A stretch of DNA of 64,000 nucleotides from Pandoraea faecigallinarum (lineage in GTDB: Bacteria; Pseudomonadota; Gammaproteobacteria; Burkholderiales; Burkholderiaceae): assembly GCF_001029105.3 (NCBI RefSeq), contig NZ_CP011807.3, positions 682,001 through 746,000 of the forward strand. The letters run 5' to 3'. The notes under the pieces were generated by a model. That model saw only the letters and a list, made by a program, of their open reading frames with translations, did no database searches and was not told the origin of the DNA. Every line of letters begins with the position of its first letter. Within the stretch, counting starts at the first letter, position 1. A program made the position numbers and the translations under genes. This document shows, piece after piece, positions 8,586 to 17,464 of this stretch.

Positions 8586-10235
8586 TCACGACGCGAGCCA
8601 GACGTCGGCCAGCGCGTCGCCCTGCACGTTGGCGCTGGTCGTCGCCTGACGCACGTTCACGCGCGAGAGCGTGAACGACTCCATCTCGACGAGCGGCACC
8701 AGCGGCACGTCGGTGGCGGCGAGCCGTGCGAAGTCGTGCGCGAGTGTCCGGCGCTTCGCGTTATCGGTCTCGACGGTGAGCTTGTCGACGAGCGCGTCCA
8801 TCGCCGGGTTCGAGTAACCGGTCGCATTGCGGAACGCCGCGCCCTTGACGATGCCGTCGGTCGTGAAGAACTGCGTCACCACCGGCACCAGCTCCAGTGG
8901 CGCGGTGAAGTTCGAGACCGCGATGTCGTAGTCGTAATCGCTATAGATGCGTTTGAGGGCTGTGGCGCGGTCGAGCGAATCGAGCTTTACCGTGATGCCG
9001 ATGTCCCGCAAGGCCTGCTTGAGGTACTGACCGAGCTTCGCGTTTTCTTCGAACCACGCGGCGGCGACCAGATTGACCGTGAAGCGCGAGCCGTTCTTGC
9101 GGGGCAGTCCGGCGGCGTCGAGCAGGGCGTTCGCCCTGGCGGGATCGAACGGGTATTTCGGTACATCGTCGGTGAAGAACAGCGCATTGGTGCGAAAGAT
9201 CGGGGAGACGGCGGGCTTGCCGCGCCCGAAGTAAATGGTGTCGATGATGAACTTGCGGTCGATGGCGTGCAGGATCGCCTGACGCACTTCCCGGCGCTTC
9301 ACATGCTCGCGCCGCTGATTGAATTCGACGGTGACGGTCCATGCCGCGTTCTCGTAACCCTTCGTCTCGACGGCAATCTTGCCGGTCTTCACGAGCCGGT
9401 CGATGTCGCGCGTGGGCACGGGATTGGAGAACGCCACCTGCAACTCGCCCGTCTCGAGCGCGGCCGAGCGCGATGCGGGATCGCTCCACCAGCGGATGAC
9501 GAGTTTTTCGGGATACGGTTGCGCTGCGTTCCAGTAATGTTCGTTGCGCGTGTAAGCGACATGGCTGCCGCGCACCCACTGACCGTACTTCCACGGACCG
9601 GTGCCGACCGGCGCGTTGTTCAGCGGGTGGGTAATGATGTCCTTGCCCGCATACAGATGCTTCGGCACGACCACCTGGTACTGCCCGGCGAGAATCGATT
9701 TGAAAAAGAATTCCGGCACCGGGCTGGAGAATTCGAGCTTGACGGTGTGCGTGTCGGTTGCGCTCACGCGCTTGAGCGACTTGAGCGCGACGCCCGCGGC
9801 GATCGGTTTCCAGTGTTCCTGCACGTTGTAGACGACGTCGTCCGCCGTGAACGGTTTGCCGTCGTGCCACAGTACGTTCTTGCGCAACGACACGGTATAC
9901 GTTCTGAAGTCGGCCGACGCGCGCACGTCGGTCGCCAGCACCGGCTGGAATGCGAGCTTCTCGTCGATCTTTAGCAGGCGTTCGAGAATTTTCGTCGACG
10001 TCATGAACGGACTGGAACCGCCGCCGCCCGGCACGAAGAGCGCCTGGGGTTCGAGCCCGCCCCAGCTTGCCACGAGCGTGCCGCCGCGACGCGGCGCGGC
10101 ATCTGCGGCGAGAGCGCGCGTGGGCGACACCAGCCAACCGCCTGCGCCGGCGAGGGCGGTCGAGGTGGTGGCCAGTGCGCCGCAGGCGCTGCGATAGAGA
10201 AACTGACGACGGGACAGACCCCGGGACTTGCGCAT
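8586..10235 (-). CDS. Extracellular solute-binding protein family 5 (Dpp/Opp type), Tat-exported
   Basis: A 549-residue periplasmic binding protein of the peptide/nickel/opine family. The ATG at 10233-10235 is preceded by GGAG at good spacing and gives a twin-arginine signal (SRRQFLY, residues 8-14) followed by a hydrophobic stretch and an AxA cleavage region near residue 43. Tat export suggests folding before export, possibly with a ligand or cofactor. The rest follows the SBP_bac_5 fold from the lobe entry ADFRTYTVSLRKNVLWHDG onward. It heads the importer block and should determine its specificity. Neighbouring acyl-CoA enzymes suggest a non-peptide or acylated substrate, but this is inference. 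Confidence 0.9.
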   Translation of the reverse strand: MRKSRGLSRRQFLYRSACGALATTSTALAGAGGWLVSPTRALAADAAPRRGGTLVASWGGLEPQALFVPGGGGSSPFMTSTKILERLLKIDEKLAFQPVLATDVRASADFRTYTVSLRKNVLWHDGKPFTADDVVYNVQEHWKPIAAGVALKSLKRVSATDTHTVKLEFSSPVPEFFFKSILAGQYQVVVPKHLYAGKDIITHPLNNAPVGTGPWKYGQWVRGSHVAYTRNEHYWNAAQPYPEKLVIRWWSDPASRSAALETGELQVAFSNPVPTRDIDRLVKTGKIAVETKGYENAAWTVTVEFNQRREHVKRREVRQAILHAIDRKFIIDTIYFGRGKPAVSPIFRTNALFFTDDVPKYPFDPARANALLDAAGLPRKNGSRFTVNLVAAAWFEENAKLGQYLKQALRDIGITVKLDSLDRATALKRIYSDYDYDIAVSNFTAPLELVPVVTQFFTTDGIVKGAAFRNATGYSNPAMDALVDKLTVETDNAKRRTLAHDFARLAATDVPLVPLVEMESFTLSRVNVRQATTSANVQGDALADVWLAS

Positions 10236-10328
10236 AATGAACTCCGAAAAACCCGGCGCCCGCGCGATTTTCGCTGGCGCCTTCAATCTTCCAAGCGGTG
10301 ACACGGATAGCCGGCGGTGGCCGACGGG

Positions 10329-10769
10329 TCAGGCGGCGGGCAAGGTTGCGTAGCTCGCTCTGCCGATGGCGACGAGCGCGCCTTGTGCGTTGAACAGATC
10401 GACGTCCGCCACACCGATGCTCTTGCCCAGCCGGCGCACGCGCGCGACCGCCCGAAGATCGGTATCGATTGCCGGGCGCAGATAGTCGACGCGAAAGTTG
10501 ACCGTCGGCAGACCGCGCCCGACGAGCATGCCCACCGCGAAATCGCCGACCGTGTCGATCACGGCGGCGAGCGGGCCGCCATGCCACTGGCGTGTGCCTT
10601 TGCCGCGCTCGAACGATTCCTTGAAGGGGATGTCGACTTCGATGATCTGTGCGTCGTGATCGAGGGACGTGACGCGCATGCCCAGCCAGGCGATGAACGT
10701 GGAGTTGTCGAAGGCCTTCTGCACCTGTTCGACGCCAAGCGTTGCCGGGGTGTTGGGTGCCGTGCTCAT
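10329..10769 (-). CDS. PaaI-family hotdog thioesterase
   Basis: A 146-residue single-domain hotdog-fold protein. The family core is visible as WHGGPLAAVIDTVGDFAVG, with the Gly-Gly turn and the Asp used for catalysis in PaaI/hydroxybenzoyl-CoA thioesterases. It should hydrolyse an acyl-CoA in the cytosol, perhaps rescuing CoA from stalled intermediates made by the ligase at 4994-6592. The start (ATG 10767-10769) overlaps the stop of the upstream oxidoreductase gene in an ATGA, so the two are coupled. The stop is 93 bp before the binding-protein start. Confidence 0.82.
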   Translation of the reverse strand: MSTAPNTPATLGVEQVQKAFDNSTFIAWLGMRVTSLDHDAQIIEVDIPFKESFERGKGTRQWHGGPLAAVIDTVGDFAVGMLVGRGLPTVNFRVDYLRPAIDTDLRAVARVRRLGKSIGVADVDLFNAQGALVAIGRASYATLPAA

Positions 10770-11782
10770 GCGCCCACCAGTACCTTGCCGACGACCTGGC
10801 GGTTTTCGAGCGATGCCAGCGCCTGCGCGCCGTCTTCCAGCGGCCATTTTCTGTCGATCAGCACACGCAGCTTGCCGCTGGCCACCAGATCGAGGAGTTC
10901 ATGCAGGTCTTCGCGTTCCCAGCCGTTCGAGCCGCGAATCTGCAGCTCGAACGTCCAGATGAAACGCAAGTCCTCTTTCGGGTCGAAACCGGCCGTCGCA
11001 CCGCAGGTGAGCACGCGTCCGCCCTGGCGCAGGGTGCGCAGCGAACGGGTCCACGTGTCGCCGCCGGTGAAGTTCACTACCACGTCAACGCCACCGTTGT
11101 TGGCCGCCCCGCGCCGGCGCGCCGCCTTGCCGTAGCGCGTGCGCACCACCTCGACGAAGTCTTCCTCGGTGTAGTAAATGATGTCGTCGGCCCCCAGCTC
11201 GCGCAGGCGTTCGCCCTTCTCGCGCGAACCGGCGCAGGCGACGACCTCCGCCCCGGCCAGCTTGGCGAGTTGCACGGCGCACACGCCCACGCCGCCGCTG
11301 GCGCCGAGAATCAGCACGCGCTCACCTGCCTTGATCTGGCCAATGCGCTGCATCATGCGCAGCGCAGTGCCGTAGGCGACCGGCAACGCCGCGGCATCGT
11401 CGAACGACACGCTGTCCGGCAGGCGCACCAGTTGATGCTCCGGCACGCGGCAGAATTCGGCCAGACCGCCGTGTGTCGTTTCGCCGACGAGACCGCCCGT
11501 TACGCGGTTGATCGGATCGACCAGCACGCGCTCGCCGACGGACCAGCCTTTTACGCCGGGACCGATGCTGGCGATCTCGCCTGCGACGTCCAGTCCGATG
11601 ATGACCGGGAACGGCAGCTTGATGCCGGGCATGCCGCGACGCGTGAAAACGTCGTGATAGTTCAGCGACGAAGCGCGCACACGCAGCACGACCTCGCCTT
11701 CGCCCGCAACGGGATCGGGGAAGTCGGTTTCGAGTTTCAGGGCGCTGTTGTCGCCGTGTTCACGCAATACGATGGCTTTCAT
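10766..11782 (-). CDS. Zinc-type alcohol dehydrogenase-like / quinone oxidoreductase (MDR superfamily)
   Basis: A 338-residue medium-chain dehydrogenase/reductase. The GroES-like N-terminal domain includes SLNYHDVFTRRGMPG and the NADPH-binding Rossmann motif GASGGVGVCAVQLAK starts the second domain. I see no structural-zinc Cys cluster, so it belongs to the zinc-independent quinone-oxidoreductase/enoyl-reductase branch. Likely roles are enoyl-CoA or quinone reduction. The start MKAIVL is the classic beginning for this family; a longer frame upstream to 12172 would overlap the DUF2817 gene and is rejected. It is coupled to the thioesterase by a 4-base overlap. Confidence 0.87.
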   Translation of the reverse strand: MKAIVLREHGDNSALKLETDFPDPVAGEGEVVLRVRASSLNYHDVFTRRGMPGIKLPFPVIIGLDVAGEIASIGPGVKGWSVGERVLVDPINRVTGGLVGETTHGGLAEFCRVPEHQLVRLPDSVSFDDAAALPVAYGTALRMMQRIGQIKAGERVLILGASGGVGVCAVQLAKLAGAEVVACAGSREKGERLRELGADDIIYYTEEDFVEVVRTRYGKAARRRGAANNGGVDVVVNFTGGDTWTRSLRTLRQGGRVLTCGATAGFDPKEDLRFIWTFELQIRGSNGWEREDLHELLDLVASGKLRVLIDRKWPLEDGAQALASLENRQVVGKVLVGA

Positions 11783-11915
11783 TTCGGGTCGAGAGTCGAT
11801 TTCGGAATGAGCGCGCCCCTCGGGCAGACGCCGATCCTTGTTAAAAAGCGGAAAGAGGTGTGTCGTTCCGGACGCCGGGGTGCGCGAGGCCAATGGACTC
11901 GCGCGCCCCGCGTGT

Positions 11916-13022
11916 CTATGCGCGCGTGGCGAGTCCTTGCAGCGCCTGCGCGGTGATCTGCAAACCATGCGTGAGCACACTGTTGCGCCACACGGAAGAG
12001 ACCGGCACGAAGGCATCGAGCACGTCGGCGCGCAACTGCGCGTCGCGCACGGCGTCGGGATGTACCCGGGCGCGTGAGCGCAGCCATTGATCGAGCCGGT
12101 TGGCCAGACTGGCGTTTGCGCCGCGCGTGCCGAATTCGACCACCGCGCCGATGACCGGGCGTCCCTTCGCAAACTGCTCCACGCCCCGGAACACGAGCCC
12201 CTGATAATCGGGGCGTTGCAGCCCGTGCGGACGTTGATCGAGTACGCGCTGCGCGCCCCACCAGCGAACGGCCTCGCGCTGTTCGTCGCTGCCCTCGGCG
12301 TTAAAGCACAGGAAGAACGGCGCGCCGTACTCTCCGATACCCGTATGCCAGTCGATCAGGCCGATACGCTGCGCTTGCGACAGCTCGCGCTCGACGATCG
12401 TCTGCAATGTGAGGTTGGACCATTCGCGCGCGCGTCCACCGTAGATGAGCCCGTCGGCGTGTGTGTACTGGCCGCTGGCCAGCGTATTGAACAGTGCGTC
12501 GGGGCCATGCTCCGCGCGAAAGGCGTCGATGGCGAGCGAGCTCTGTGCCAGCCCCTCGGTCGTCCATTCGGCGGGAATCAAATGGTCGTGCAGCGACGCG
12601 TAATGCGGATTGACCGGATGCGGCCGATCATGGTCGATGAAGTTGCGATTCAGGTCGACGTTGTTCTCGGTGGTGCGCGTGGTGTGCGCGAAACCGTAAG
12701 GATTGATCGCGTGTACGAAGGTCACGGCGACGTCGGGCGGCAGTGTCCCGGCGGCATGCGCGAGCCATGCCGTCTGCACGGCGGAGCCTGCACCGCCTTC
12801 GAGGCCGTGCGTGCCGCTGATCGCCAGCAACTGGTGCGGTGCATGCGCCGCGCCGAGCCGGGCGACGTCCACGCTGAGTTCGCCGCCATCCGGCGCCTTG
12901 GCGCTCGGGTGTACGTATGACGTCAGCGTCGCGCCGGCGCGGTCGGCGGCGGCGCGAAAGCGTTGTCGTGCGTGCGCATAGTCGACGCCGAATACCTGCC
13001 ACCAGGTCGGTTGCCCGCTCAT
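11916..13022 (-). CDS. DUF2817 / M14-like zinc carboxypeptidase-family protein
   Basis: A 368-residue protein matching the DUF2817 group of M14-like metallohydrolases. The expected metal ligands are visible: His and Glu in SGTHGLEG, a later His in LIDWHTGIG, and a candidate catalytic Glu in VVEFGTRG. No signal peptide is present, so it should act in the cytosol, cleaving an amide or C-terminal amino acid from the imported substrate. The start overlaps the VOC gene stop in an ATGA, showing coupling. A 133-bp gap separates it from the MDR gene. An amidase or carboxypeptidase next to a Dpp-type importer and acyl-CoA ligase suggests that the transported compound is an N-acyl or amide conjugate. 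Confidence 0.82.
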   Translation of the reverse strand: MSGQPTWWQVFGVDYAHARQRFRAAADRAGATLTSYVHPSAKAPDGGELSVDVARLGAAHAPHQLLAISGTHGLEGGAGSAVQTAWLAHAAGTLPPDVAVTFVHAINPYGFAHTTRTTENNVDLNRNFIDHDRPHPVNPHYASLHDHLIPAEWTTEGLAQSSLAIDAFRAEHGPDALFNTLASGQYTHADGLIYGGRAREWSNLTLQTIVERELSQAQRIGLIDWHTGIGEYGAPFFLCFNAEGSDEQREAVRWWGAQRVLDQRPHGLQRPDYQGLVFRGVEQFAKGRPVIGAVVEFGTRGANASLANRLDQWLRSRARVHPDAVRDAQLRADVLDAFVPVSSVWRNSVLTHGLQITAQALQGLATRA

Positions 13023-13879
13023 GCCGCCTCCCCTTCGACGAACTGAAGCGCCACGTGAAAGCCATACGCGGCCGTCACGAGCACCGAGCCGTCGTCGAGC
13101 GTCGTCCACGGCACACCGTTCTCGCGCAGCGTGGCTTGCGTCTGGGTGAGGGAGCGCGTGCGCAGGATCAACGCGACGCTGCGCTCGCTGCCGTCGTCCG
13201 TCGTCTCGACGTTGCCGAAGCGCCGTGCTGCTTCTCGCGGCGTGACGAAGTGAACGCGGGCGCGCCCGGCCGCGAACGAATACCCTTCGTCCCCCGTGGC
13301 GGTGAGGATGCCAGGGCCGAAGACACGGTCGTAGAGCGCGGCGGTCGCCGCCGGGTTCGGCGACGCGATCACGAAGCCCACGATGTCCGTCGTGCCGTTC
13401 GGATGATCGCGCCATTCGTCGCGCCAGACGTGCTCGGGTGTGAAGTGATGGCAGAAAAACGTGCGGCCGTTGCGCACGAGTTCGCTGGCCAGTCGCACGG
13501 TGCGAAAGCGTGCGTTCTGCGTGGTGCCGTCGGGCAGACGTACCGGGCGGAAGAACTCGGCCGGCGTTTCCACGCCGATGCCCCGTGCCTGCAAGGCTGT
13601 GAACAGCCCGTGCGAATCCTGCGTCTTGAAAACCAGCCCGGTCAGTCCGGGCGGCGCTTGCGTGACGTCCGGCCGCGCGGTGGACTTGCCTGCCTCGTAG
13701 CCGAGCAATTCAAGATAGTTTTCGCCGAAGATCGCCAGATGGTTGCTCGTGCCCAGCGAATGATGACCACGCTCGGTCAGCGCGAAGCCCAGGCGGCGGT
13801 ACGTATCGACGGACGCTTCGAGTTCGCCCTTGACGTTGATGACGACGTGATCGAGAACCGGTGCGGGGAGCTGGCTCAT
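13019..13879 (-). CDS. VOC-superfamily (glyoxalase-like) protein
   Basis: A 286-residue two-module vicinal-oxygen-chelate protein. The N-terminal LDHVVINVKGELEASVDTY is a typical glyoxalase-like entry strand, and a second module begins near IVGFVIASPNPAATAALY. Such proteins serve as dioxygenases, epimerases or resistance proteins, so function is open. It is the first gene of the minus-strand run that continues to base 2420, with coupling to the DUF2817 gene. The gap of 253 bp to the upstream LysR gene on the same strand probably holds the promoter for this long unit. Confidence 0.75.
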   Translation of the reverse strand: MSQLPAPVLDHVVINVKGELEASVDTYRRLGFALTERGHHSLGTSNHLAIFGENYLELLGYEAGKSTARPDVTQAPPGLTGLVFKTQDSHGLFTALQARGIGVETPAEFFRPVRLPDGTTQNARFRTVRLASELVRNGRTFFCHHFTPEHVWRDEWRDHPNGTTDIVGFVIASPNPAATAALYDRVFGPGILTATGDEGYSFAAGRARVHFVTPREAARRFGNVETTDDGSERSVALILRTRSLTQTQATLRENGVPWTTLDDGSVLVTAAYGFHVALQFVEGEAA

Positions 13880-14132
13880 ACCTGATCTCCAATGCGTTGA
13901 CGTTGGGACGAAACGATCGAAGCAGGGGACACGAACGAGGGCAAGGCGGTGACGAACACCCTTGAAACAGAACGGCTGGACACGACAGCTCCCGGCAGAA
14001 AAAGGACGACTTGCCCATTCTAGAAGCGTGCCGGCGTGAGTCCAACTGATGCTTTTTGCTTTGCTTAGTGCCACACGTGCGGTTGTGAGGCGCTCACGAG
14101 CCGCGAGCGATTCCCGGGCGGTACGTCCCGTC

Positions 14133-15005
14133 TCATTCTTGCGGATGGAACTGCGCCAGCAGGTCCAGAAACAGGTCGAGCGCGCGTGTCCTTGGCCGTG
14201 ACGCTTCCGTGATCGCACTGATCGCGTTCTCATATTCGGGCCCCGACGGCACCCGTGCCAGCGCATGACGTTTCGCAAACGACGCGGCGTAATATCGCGG
14301 CAGCAGCCCGACGTAGTGGCCCGAGAGCACCAGCATGGCCACCGCCTCCAGGCCCGACGCCGTCGGGCCTCGCGTCAGTCCCAGCGTATTGAGCGCCTCG
14401 TGCACGAACGGCTGCGTGCGGTAGACGAGCGGCAACGTCGAGGCTTGCGCAAGGCGATGCCGCGCCACGTACAACTGGTGACGCTCGATGAACAGCGGCT
14501 GGTAGTGAAAACCGGCCTCGCGCCGGTACATTCCGCGTATCGCAATCTGCACACGACGCTCACGCAAGGCCAGATCCAGCTCGTTGAACGTCATCACCGT
14601 GAGTTCGACCTTGACGTCGGGCGCCTGCGTCTTGAGCGCGTCGAGCGCCTCGGGGATGTGGCATCCCACGTCGGACAGAATGTGCTCGACCATCCCGATG
14701 GAGAGCGTGCCCGAAAGGACGCCGCGCACGGCATCGATCTCCGGACGGATTCGCTCCAGCGACTTCAGTGCGTCGCGCGCCAGTTCCAGCGCGACTTTGC
14801 CCGCATGCGTGAGCACGAACCCGGACGGGCCGCGTTCGCACAGTCGTGTGCCCAGCGTCTGCTCGACCTCGCGGATGTGCCGGCTGATCGATGCCTTCGA
14901 CATGTTCAACTGCTTCTCCGCGGCCGCAAAACCGCTGGCCTGCGCCACCGCACAGAAGATGCGCAACGAGCGCAAATCGCGTTCGCTGAAATCCCGATTC
15001 GCCAT
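14133..15005 (-). CDS. LysR-family transcriptional regulator, divergent from the guanidino/amino-acid ABC operon
   Basis: A 290-residue LysR regulator. The winged helix-turn-helix is at about residues 8-65 (SGFAAAEKQLNMSKASISRH), followed by the effector-binding domain. The start MANRDFSERD is preceded by an AGGGGAAAGG ribosome site; a longer frame to 15146 has no such support. It is divergent from the importer operon beginning at 15200 across 194 bp that contain two inverted repeats. By LysR convention it should bind there and activate the importer and hydrolase genes in response to the substrate or a product, while repressing itself. Confidence 0.9.
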   Translation of the reverse strand: MANRDFSERDLRSLRIFCAVAQASGFAAAEKQLNMSKASISRHIREVEQTLGTRLCERGPSGFVLTHAGKVALELARDALKSLERIRPEIDAVRGVLSGTLSIGMVEHILSDVGCHIPEALDALKTQAPDVKVELTVMTFNELDLALRERRVQIAIRGMYRREAGFHYQPLFIERHQLYVARHRLAQASTLPLVYRTQPFVHEALNTLGLTRGPTASGLEAVAMLVLSGHYVGLLPRYYAASFAKRHALARVPSGPEYENAISAITEASRPRTRALDLFLDLLAQFHPQE

Positions 15006-15059
15006 GGCCTTTCCCCTGCCGTCCCGGCACGGATCGTTTGCCGATCGCGCCTCACAAAA

Positions 15060-15107
15060 GGTTTCGTTTTTTGAAACCATACCAATAAAAAAATCATTTT
15101 TCATGAT
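15060..15107. promoter_or_regulatory. Two inverted repeats in the lysR/ABC divergent region
   Basis: GGTTTC (15060-15065) and GAAACC (15073-15078) form one perfect 6-bp inverted repeat. ATCAT (15093-15097) and ATGAT (15103-15107) form a second, set in an AT-rich stretch unlike the surrounding GC-rich DNA. Both lie between the divergent LysR gene and the binding-protein gene, where LysR recognition and activation sites are expected. The repeats are direct observation; LysR binding is inference. Confidence 0.4.
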
Positions 15108-15199
15108 CTTTTTGCCCGCATACATTGGATTGCAGAGGCGCCACACACCGGTACGTGCCGGACGCGCCCGTCAGACAACCCCGAAACGCGAGGCGAGCA

Positions 15200-16060
15200 A
15201 TGAAGACCTGGACCAGACGATCCTTTGTAAAGGCGGCGCTTGCATCGAGCGCCGCATTGACGCTGCCGGCCGTGCCGACATTGGCCTTCGCCGAAGGCGG
15301 CACGCTTGCCGACATCAAAAAGCGCGGCAAGCTGACAGTCGGCACCGAAGCGGCGTACGAGCCGTTCGAATTCGTCGAAAACGGTCAGGTGGTCGGGTAT
15401 GGGCACGACGTGCTCCAACTGATGGCCGCCAGGCTTGGCGTCAGGCTCGAACAGATGAATCTGCCGTTTCAGGGCCTGCTGCCCGGCCTGATGTCGCACA
15501 AGTTCGACTTCGTGGCGACGAGCGTGGGTATCACGCCGGAGCGCGCCAGGCGCTTTGCCTTCAGCCAGCCGGTCGGTGTCGTACGTTCGGTGCTGATGGT
15601 GCGTGTGGACGAGACCGCGATCAAAAGCGACATGGACATCGCCGGCAAGACCATCGGCACGCAGATGGGATCGTCGTCGCAGCCGGTGGCGGACGAATTC
15701 GAGAAGGAGCTGAAGGCGAAGACGGGCAAGGGTTACGCAGGCACGCGTCTGTTCCAGGCATATCCGGATGTCTCGAACGCGCTCGCCAACAAGACCATCG
15801 ACGTGGCGCTGATGCCGTCGAACATCGCTGCCGTGCAGATGCGCAAGCAACCGAACGTGTTCCGCATCGCCGGTTCGATCGGCCAGCCGAAGCTGCTCGC
15901 GTGGGTCGCGAATCCGAACGACCTCGAAATCCGCAAGTTCATCAACGACTCGCTCGACGAGTTCCGCGCCAACGGCAAGCTCGCGGCGCTGCAGCAAAAG
16001 TGGTTCGGCGCACCGATGGACACGCCGCGAGAGAACTACCTGCCGCAAGGCGCGATTTGA
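15200..16060 (+). CDS. Polar amino-acid-type ABC transporter, periplasmic binding protein (family 3)
   Basis: A 286-residue binding protein. The start MKTWTRRSFVK has a GAGGCGAG site upstream and gives a Tat-like or Sec signal with a hydrophobic core ending at AFA (about residues 28-30). The mature part opens with LADIKKRGKLTVGTEAAYEPFEF, the standard entry of family 3 binding proteins. It begins the operon of two permeases, a ureohydrolase, an ATPase and a Rid protein. The adjacent ureohydrolase suggests a guanidino ligand such as agmatine, 4-guanidinobutyrate or a related compound rather than a standard amino acid; that is inference from context. Confidence 0.9.
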   Translation: MKTWTRRSFVKAALASSAALTLPAVPTLAFAEGGTLADIKKRGKLTVGTEAAYEPFEFVENGQVVGYGHDVLQLMAARLGVRLEQMNLPFQGLLPGLMSHKFDFVATSVGITPERARRFAFSQPVGVVRSVLMVRVDETAIKSDMDIAGKTIGTQMGSSSQPVADEFEKELKAKTGKGYAGTRLFQAYPDVSNALANKTIDVALMPSNIAAVQMRKQPNVFRIAGSIGQPKLLAWVANPNDLEIRKFINDSLDEFRANGKLAALQQKWFGAPMDTPRENYLPQGAI

Positions 16061-16071
16061 CGGCCGCCGCC

Positions 16072-16761
16072 ATGTTCGATGCACTGGGGATGGGAGCGAT
16101 GAGCGGCGTGATCGAACCGTTTCTCGAAGGTGTCGTGTCGGGGACGGCCACCACGCTGGCGGCCTCGGCAGGTGCCTTCGCGATCGGACTGGGTCTGGGG
16201 ATCGTGCTGCTGCTTGCACGTATCTCGCCGTTCGCGCCACTGCGCTCGCTCGTGGTGCTGTGGGTCAGCCTGATTCGCGGCACCCCCGCGCTGATTCACA
16301 TGCTGATCGCCTACTACATGGTCCCGGCGATGTTCGATATCTCGATCTCGCCGGTCACCGCGGGCGTGGCGGCGCTGGCCTGCAACACCAGTGCCTACAT
16401 CGTCGAGATTCTGCGCGGCGCGCTCGGCACGATCTCGTACGGACAGCGCTGCGCGGCGTACGCGATGGGCATGCGCGGCGCGCAGGTCTGGCGCCACGTG
16501 CTGTTGCCGCAGGTCATCTACCGCGCGATTCCGCCGCTCACCAGCGAATTCACGATCCTGCTCAAGGCGTCGTCGCTGATGTCGATCATTGCCGTACCCG
16601 AGCTGGCCACCGTCGCGCGCAACGCCACATTGCAGACGGACTTGCCGCTGCAGGTCTTCGCGATCACGGCAGCGGTGTACTTCGTGCTTCTGTTCTGTAT
16701 TTCGGCCGCGTCGCGCGTGTGCGAGCGCCGCGTCTCCAGGATGCTGCCCCATGGCCATTGA
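16072..16761 (+). CDS. Amino-acid-type ABC transporter permease (HisM/HisQ-like), first subunit
   Basis: A 229-residue inner-membrane permease with about five hydrophobic segments and the family motif region SLIRGTPALIHMLIAYY, typical of HisMQ/GlnP proteins. The ATG at 16072 is chosen; a TTG at 16057 overlapping the binding-protein stop would add five residues, and an ATG at 16090 would shorten it. Translation is probably coupled to the binding protein. Its 3' end overlaps the second permease gene by 11 bp. The two permeases form a heterodimeric channel. Confidence 0.9.
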   Translation: MFDALGMGAMSGVIEPFLEGVVSGTATTLAASAGAFAIGLGLGIVLLLARISPFAPLRSLVVLWVSLIRGTPALIHMLIAYYMVPAMFDISISPVTAGVAALACNTSAYIVEILRGALGTISYGQRCAAYAMGMRGAQVWRHVLLPQVIYRAIPPLTSEFTILLKASSLMSIIAVPELATVARNATLQTDLPLQVFAITAAVYFVLLFCISAASRVCERRVSRMLPHGH

Positions 16762-17464
16762 TTTCTCCGTCGTCAGGGAAGCCATTCCCGTCTTGCTCGA
16801 AGGCCTGCGCGTCACGGCCGTCGTGAGCCTCATCGGCATACCCATCGGTGTGGTGATCGGGATTGCCGGCGCTTACGCAGCACAGTCGCGCACGCTGTTG
16901 CGGCCGGTGGCGCTGGCTTACGTCGAACTGGTACGCAACATTCCGTACCTGATCCTCGTCTACCTGTCGTTCTTCGGGCTGCCGAAGCTGGGCATCGGCG
17001 CGTCGGCCATGGCGGTAGCCGTGGGGTGCACGGCGTTCTACACCGGTGGCTATTTCTGCGAAATCCTGCGCGCGGCGTTGCGCAGCGTGGCGCGCGGGCA
17101 GACACACGCGGCGCTATCGCTGGGCATGACGTATTGGCAGACACAGCGCCACGTCGTCGCGCCGCAACTGTTCGGCTTTCTCATCCCGCCGACGACGAGC
17201 CTCGTCATCATGATGTTCAAGGACTCCGCCATCTTTTCGGTGATGAGCCTGCCGGAGATGACCTATCAGAGCAATCTGCTCACGGCAAACACTTTCGCTT
17301 ACGTCGAAGTGCTCGGCACGACGGCGTTGATCTACTGGCTCAGCAGCGTGTTGCTGGCCGGTGTTGGGCGACGTCTGGAAACCGTTGTCGGGCGACGTAC
17401 CCGCACACCTGACGTCGTGCCCCTCACGACACTCTCCGCCAAAGGAAAAGGACAACTCTCATGA
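16751..17464 (+). CDS. Amino-acid-type ABC transporter permease, second subunit
   Basis: A 237-residue inner-membrane permease of the HisMQ type. The conserved loop YVELVRNIPYLILVYLSFFGLP and the EAA-like segment near SLGMTYWQTQRHVVAPQ are visible. It starts inside the end of the first permease gene and its stop overlaps the ureohydrolase start in ATGA, so translation is coupled along the operon. It should heterodimerise with the product of 16072-16761 and dock to the ATPase encoded at 18417-19163. Confidence 0.9.
   Translation: MAIDFSVVREAIPVLLEGLRVTAVVSLIGIPIGVVIGIAGAYAAQSRTLLRPVALAYVELVRNIPYLILVYLSFFGLPKLGIGASAMAVAVGCTAFYTGGYFCEILRAALRSVARGQTHAALSLGMTYWQTQRHVVAPQLFGFLIPPTTSLVIMMFKDSAIFSVMSLPEMTYQSNLLTANTFAYVEVLGTTALIYWLSSVLLAGVGRRLETVVGRRTRTPDVVPLTTLSAKGKGQLS

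Noticed and set aside
14584..16071. Long plus-strand frame running from within the LysR gene into the first permease
   Set aside because: The part before 16072 is antisense to LysR or out of frame with the binding protein; only the last 229 residues resemble a permease.
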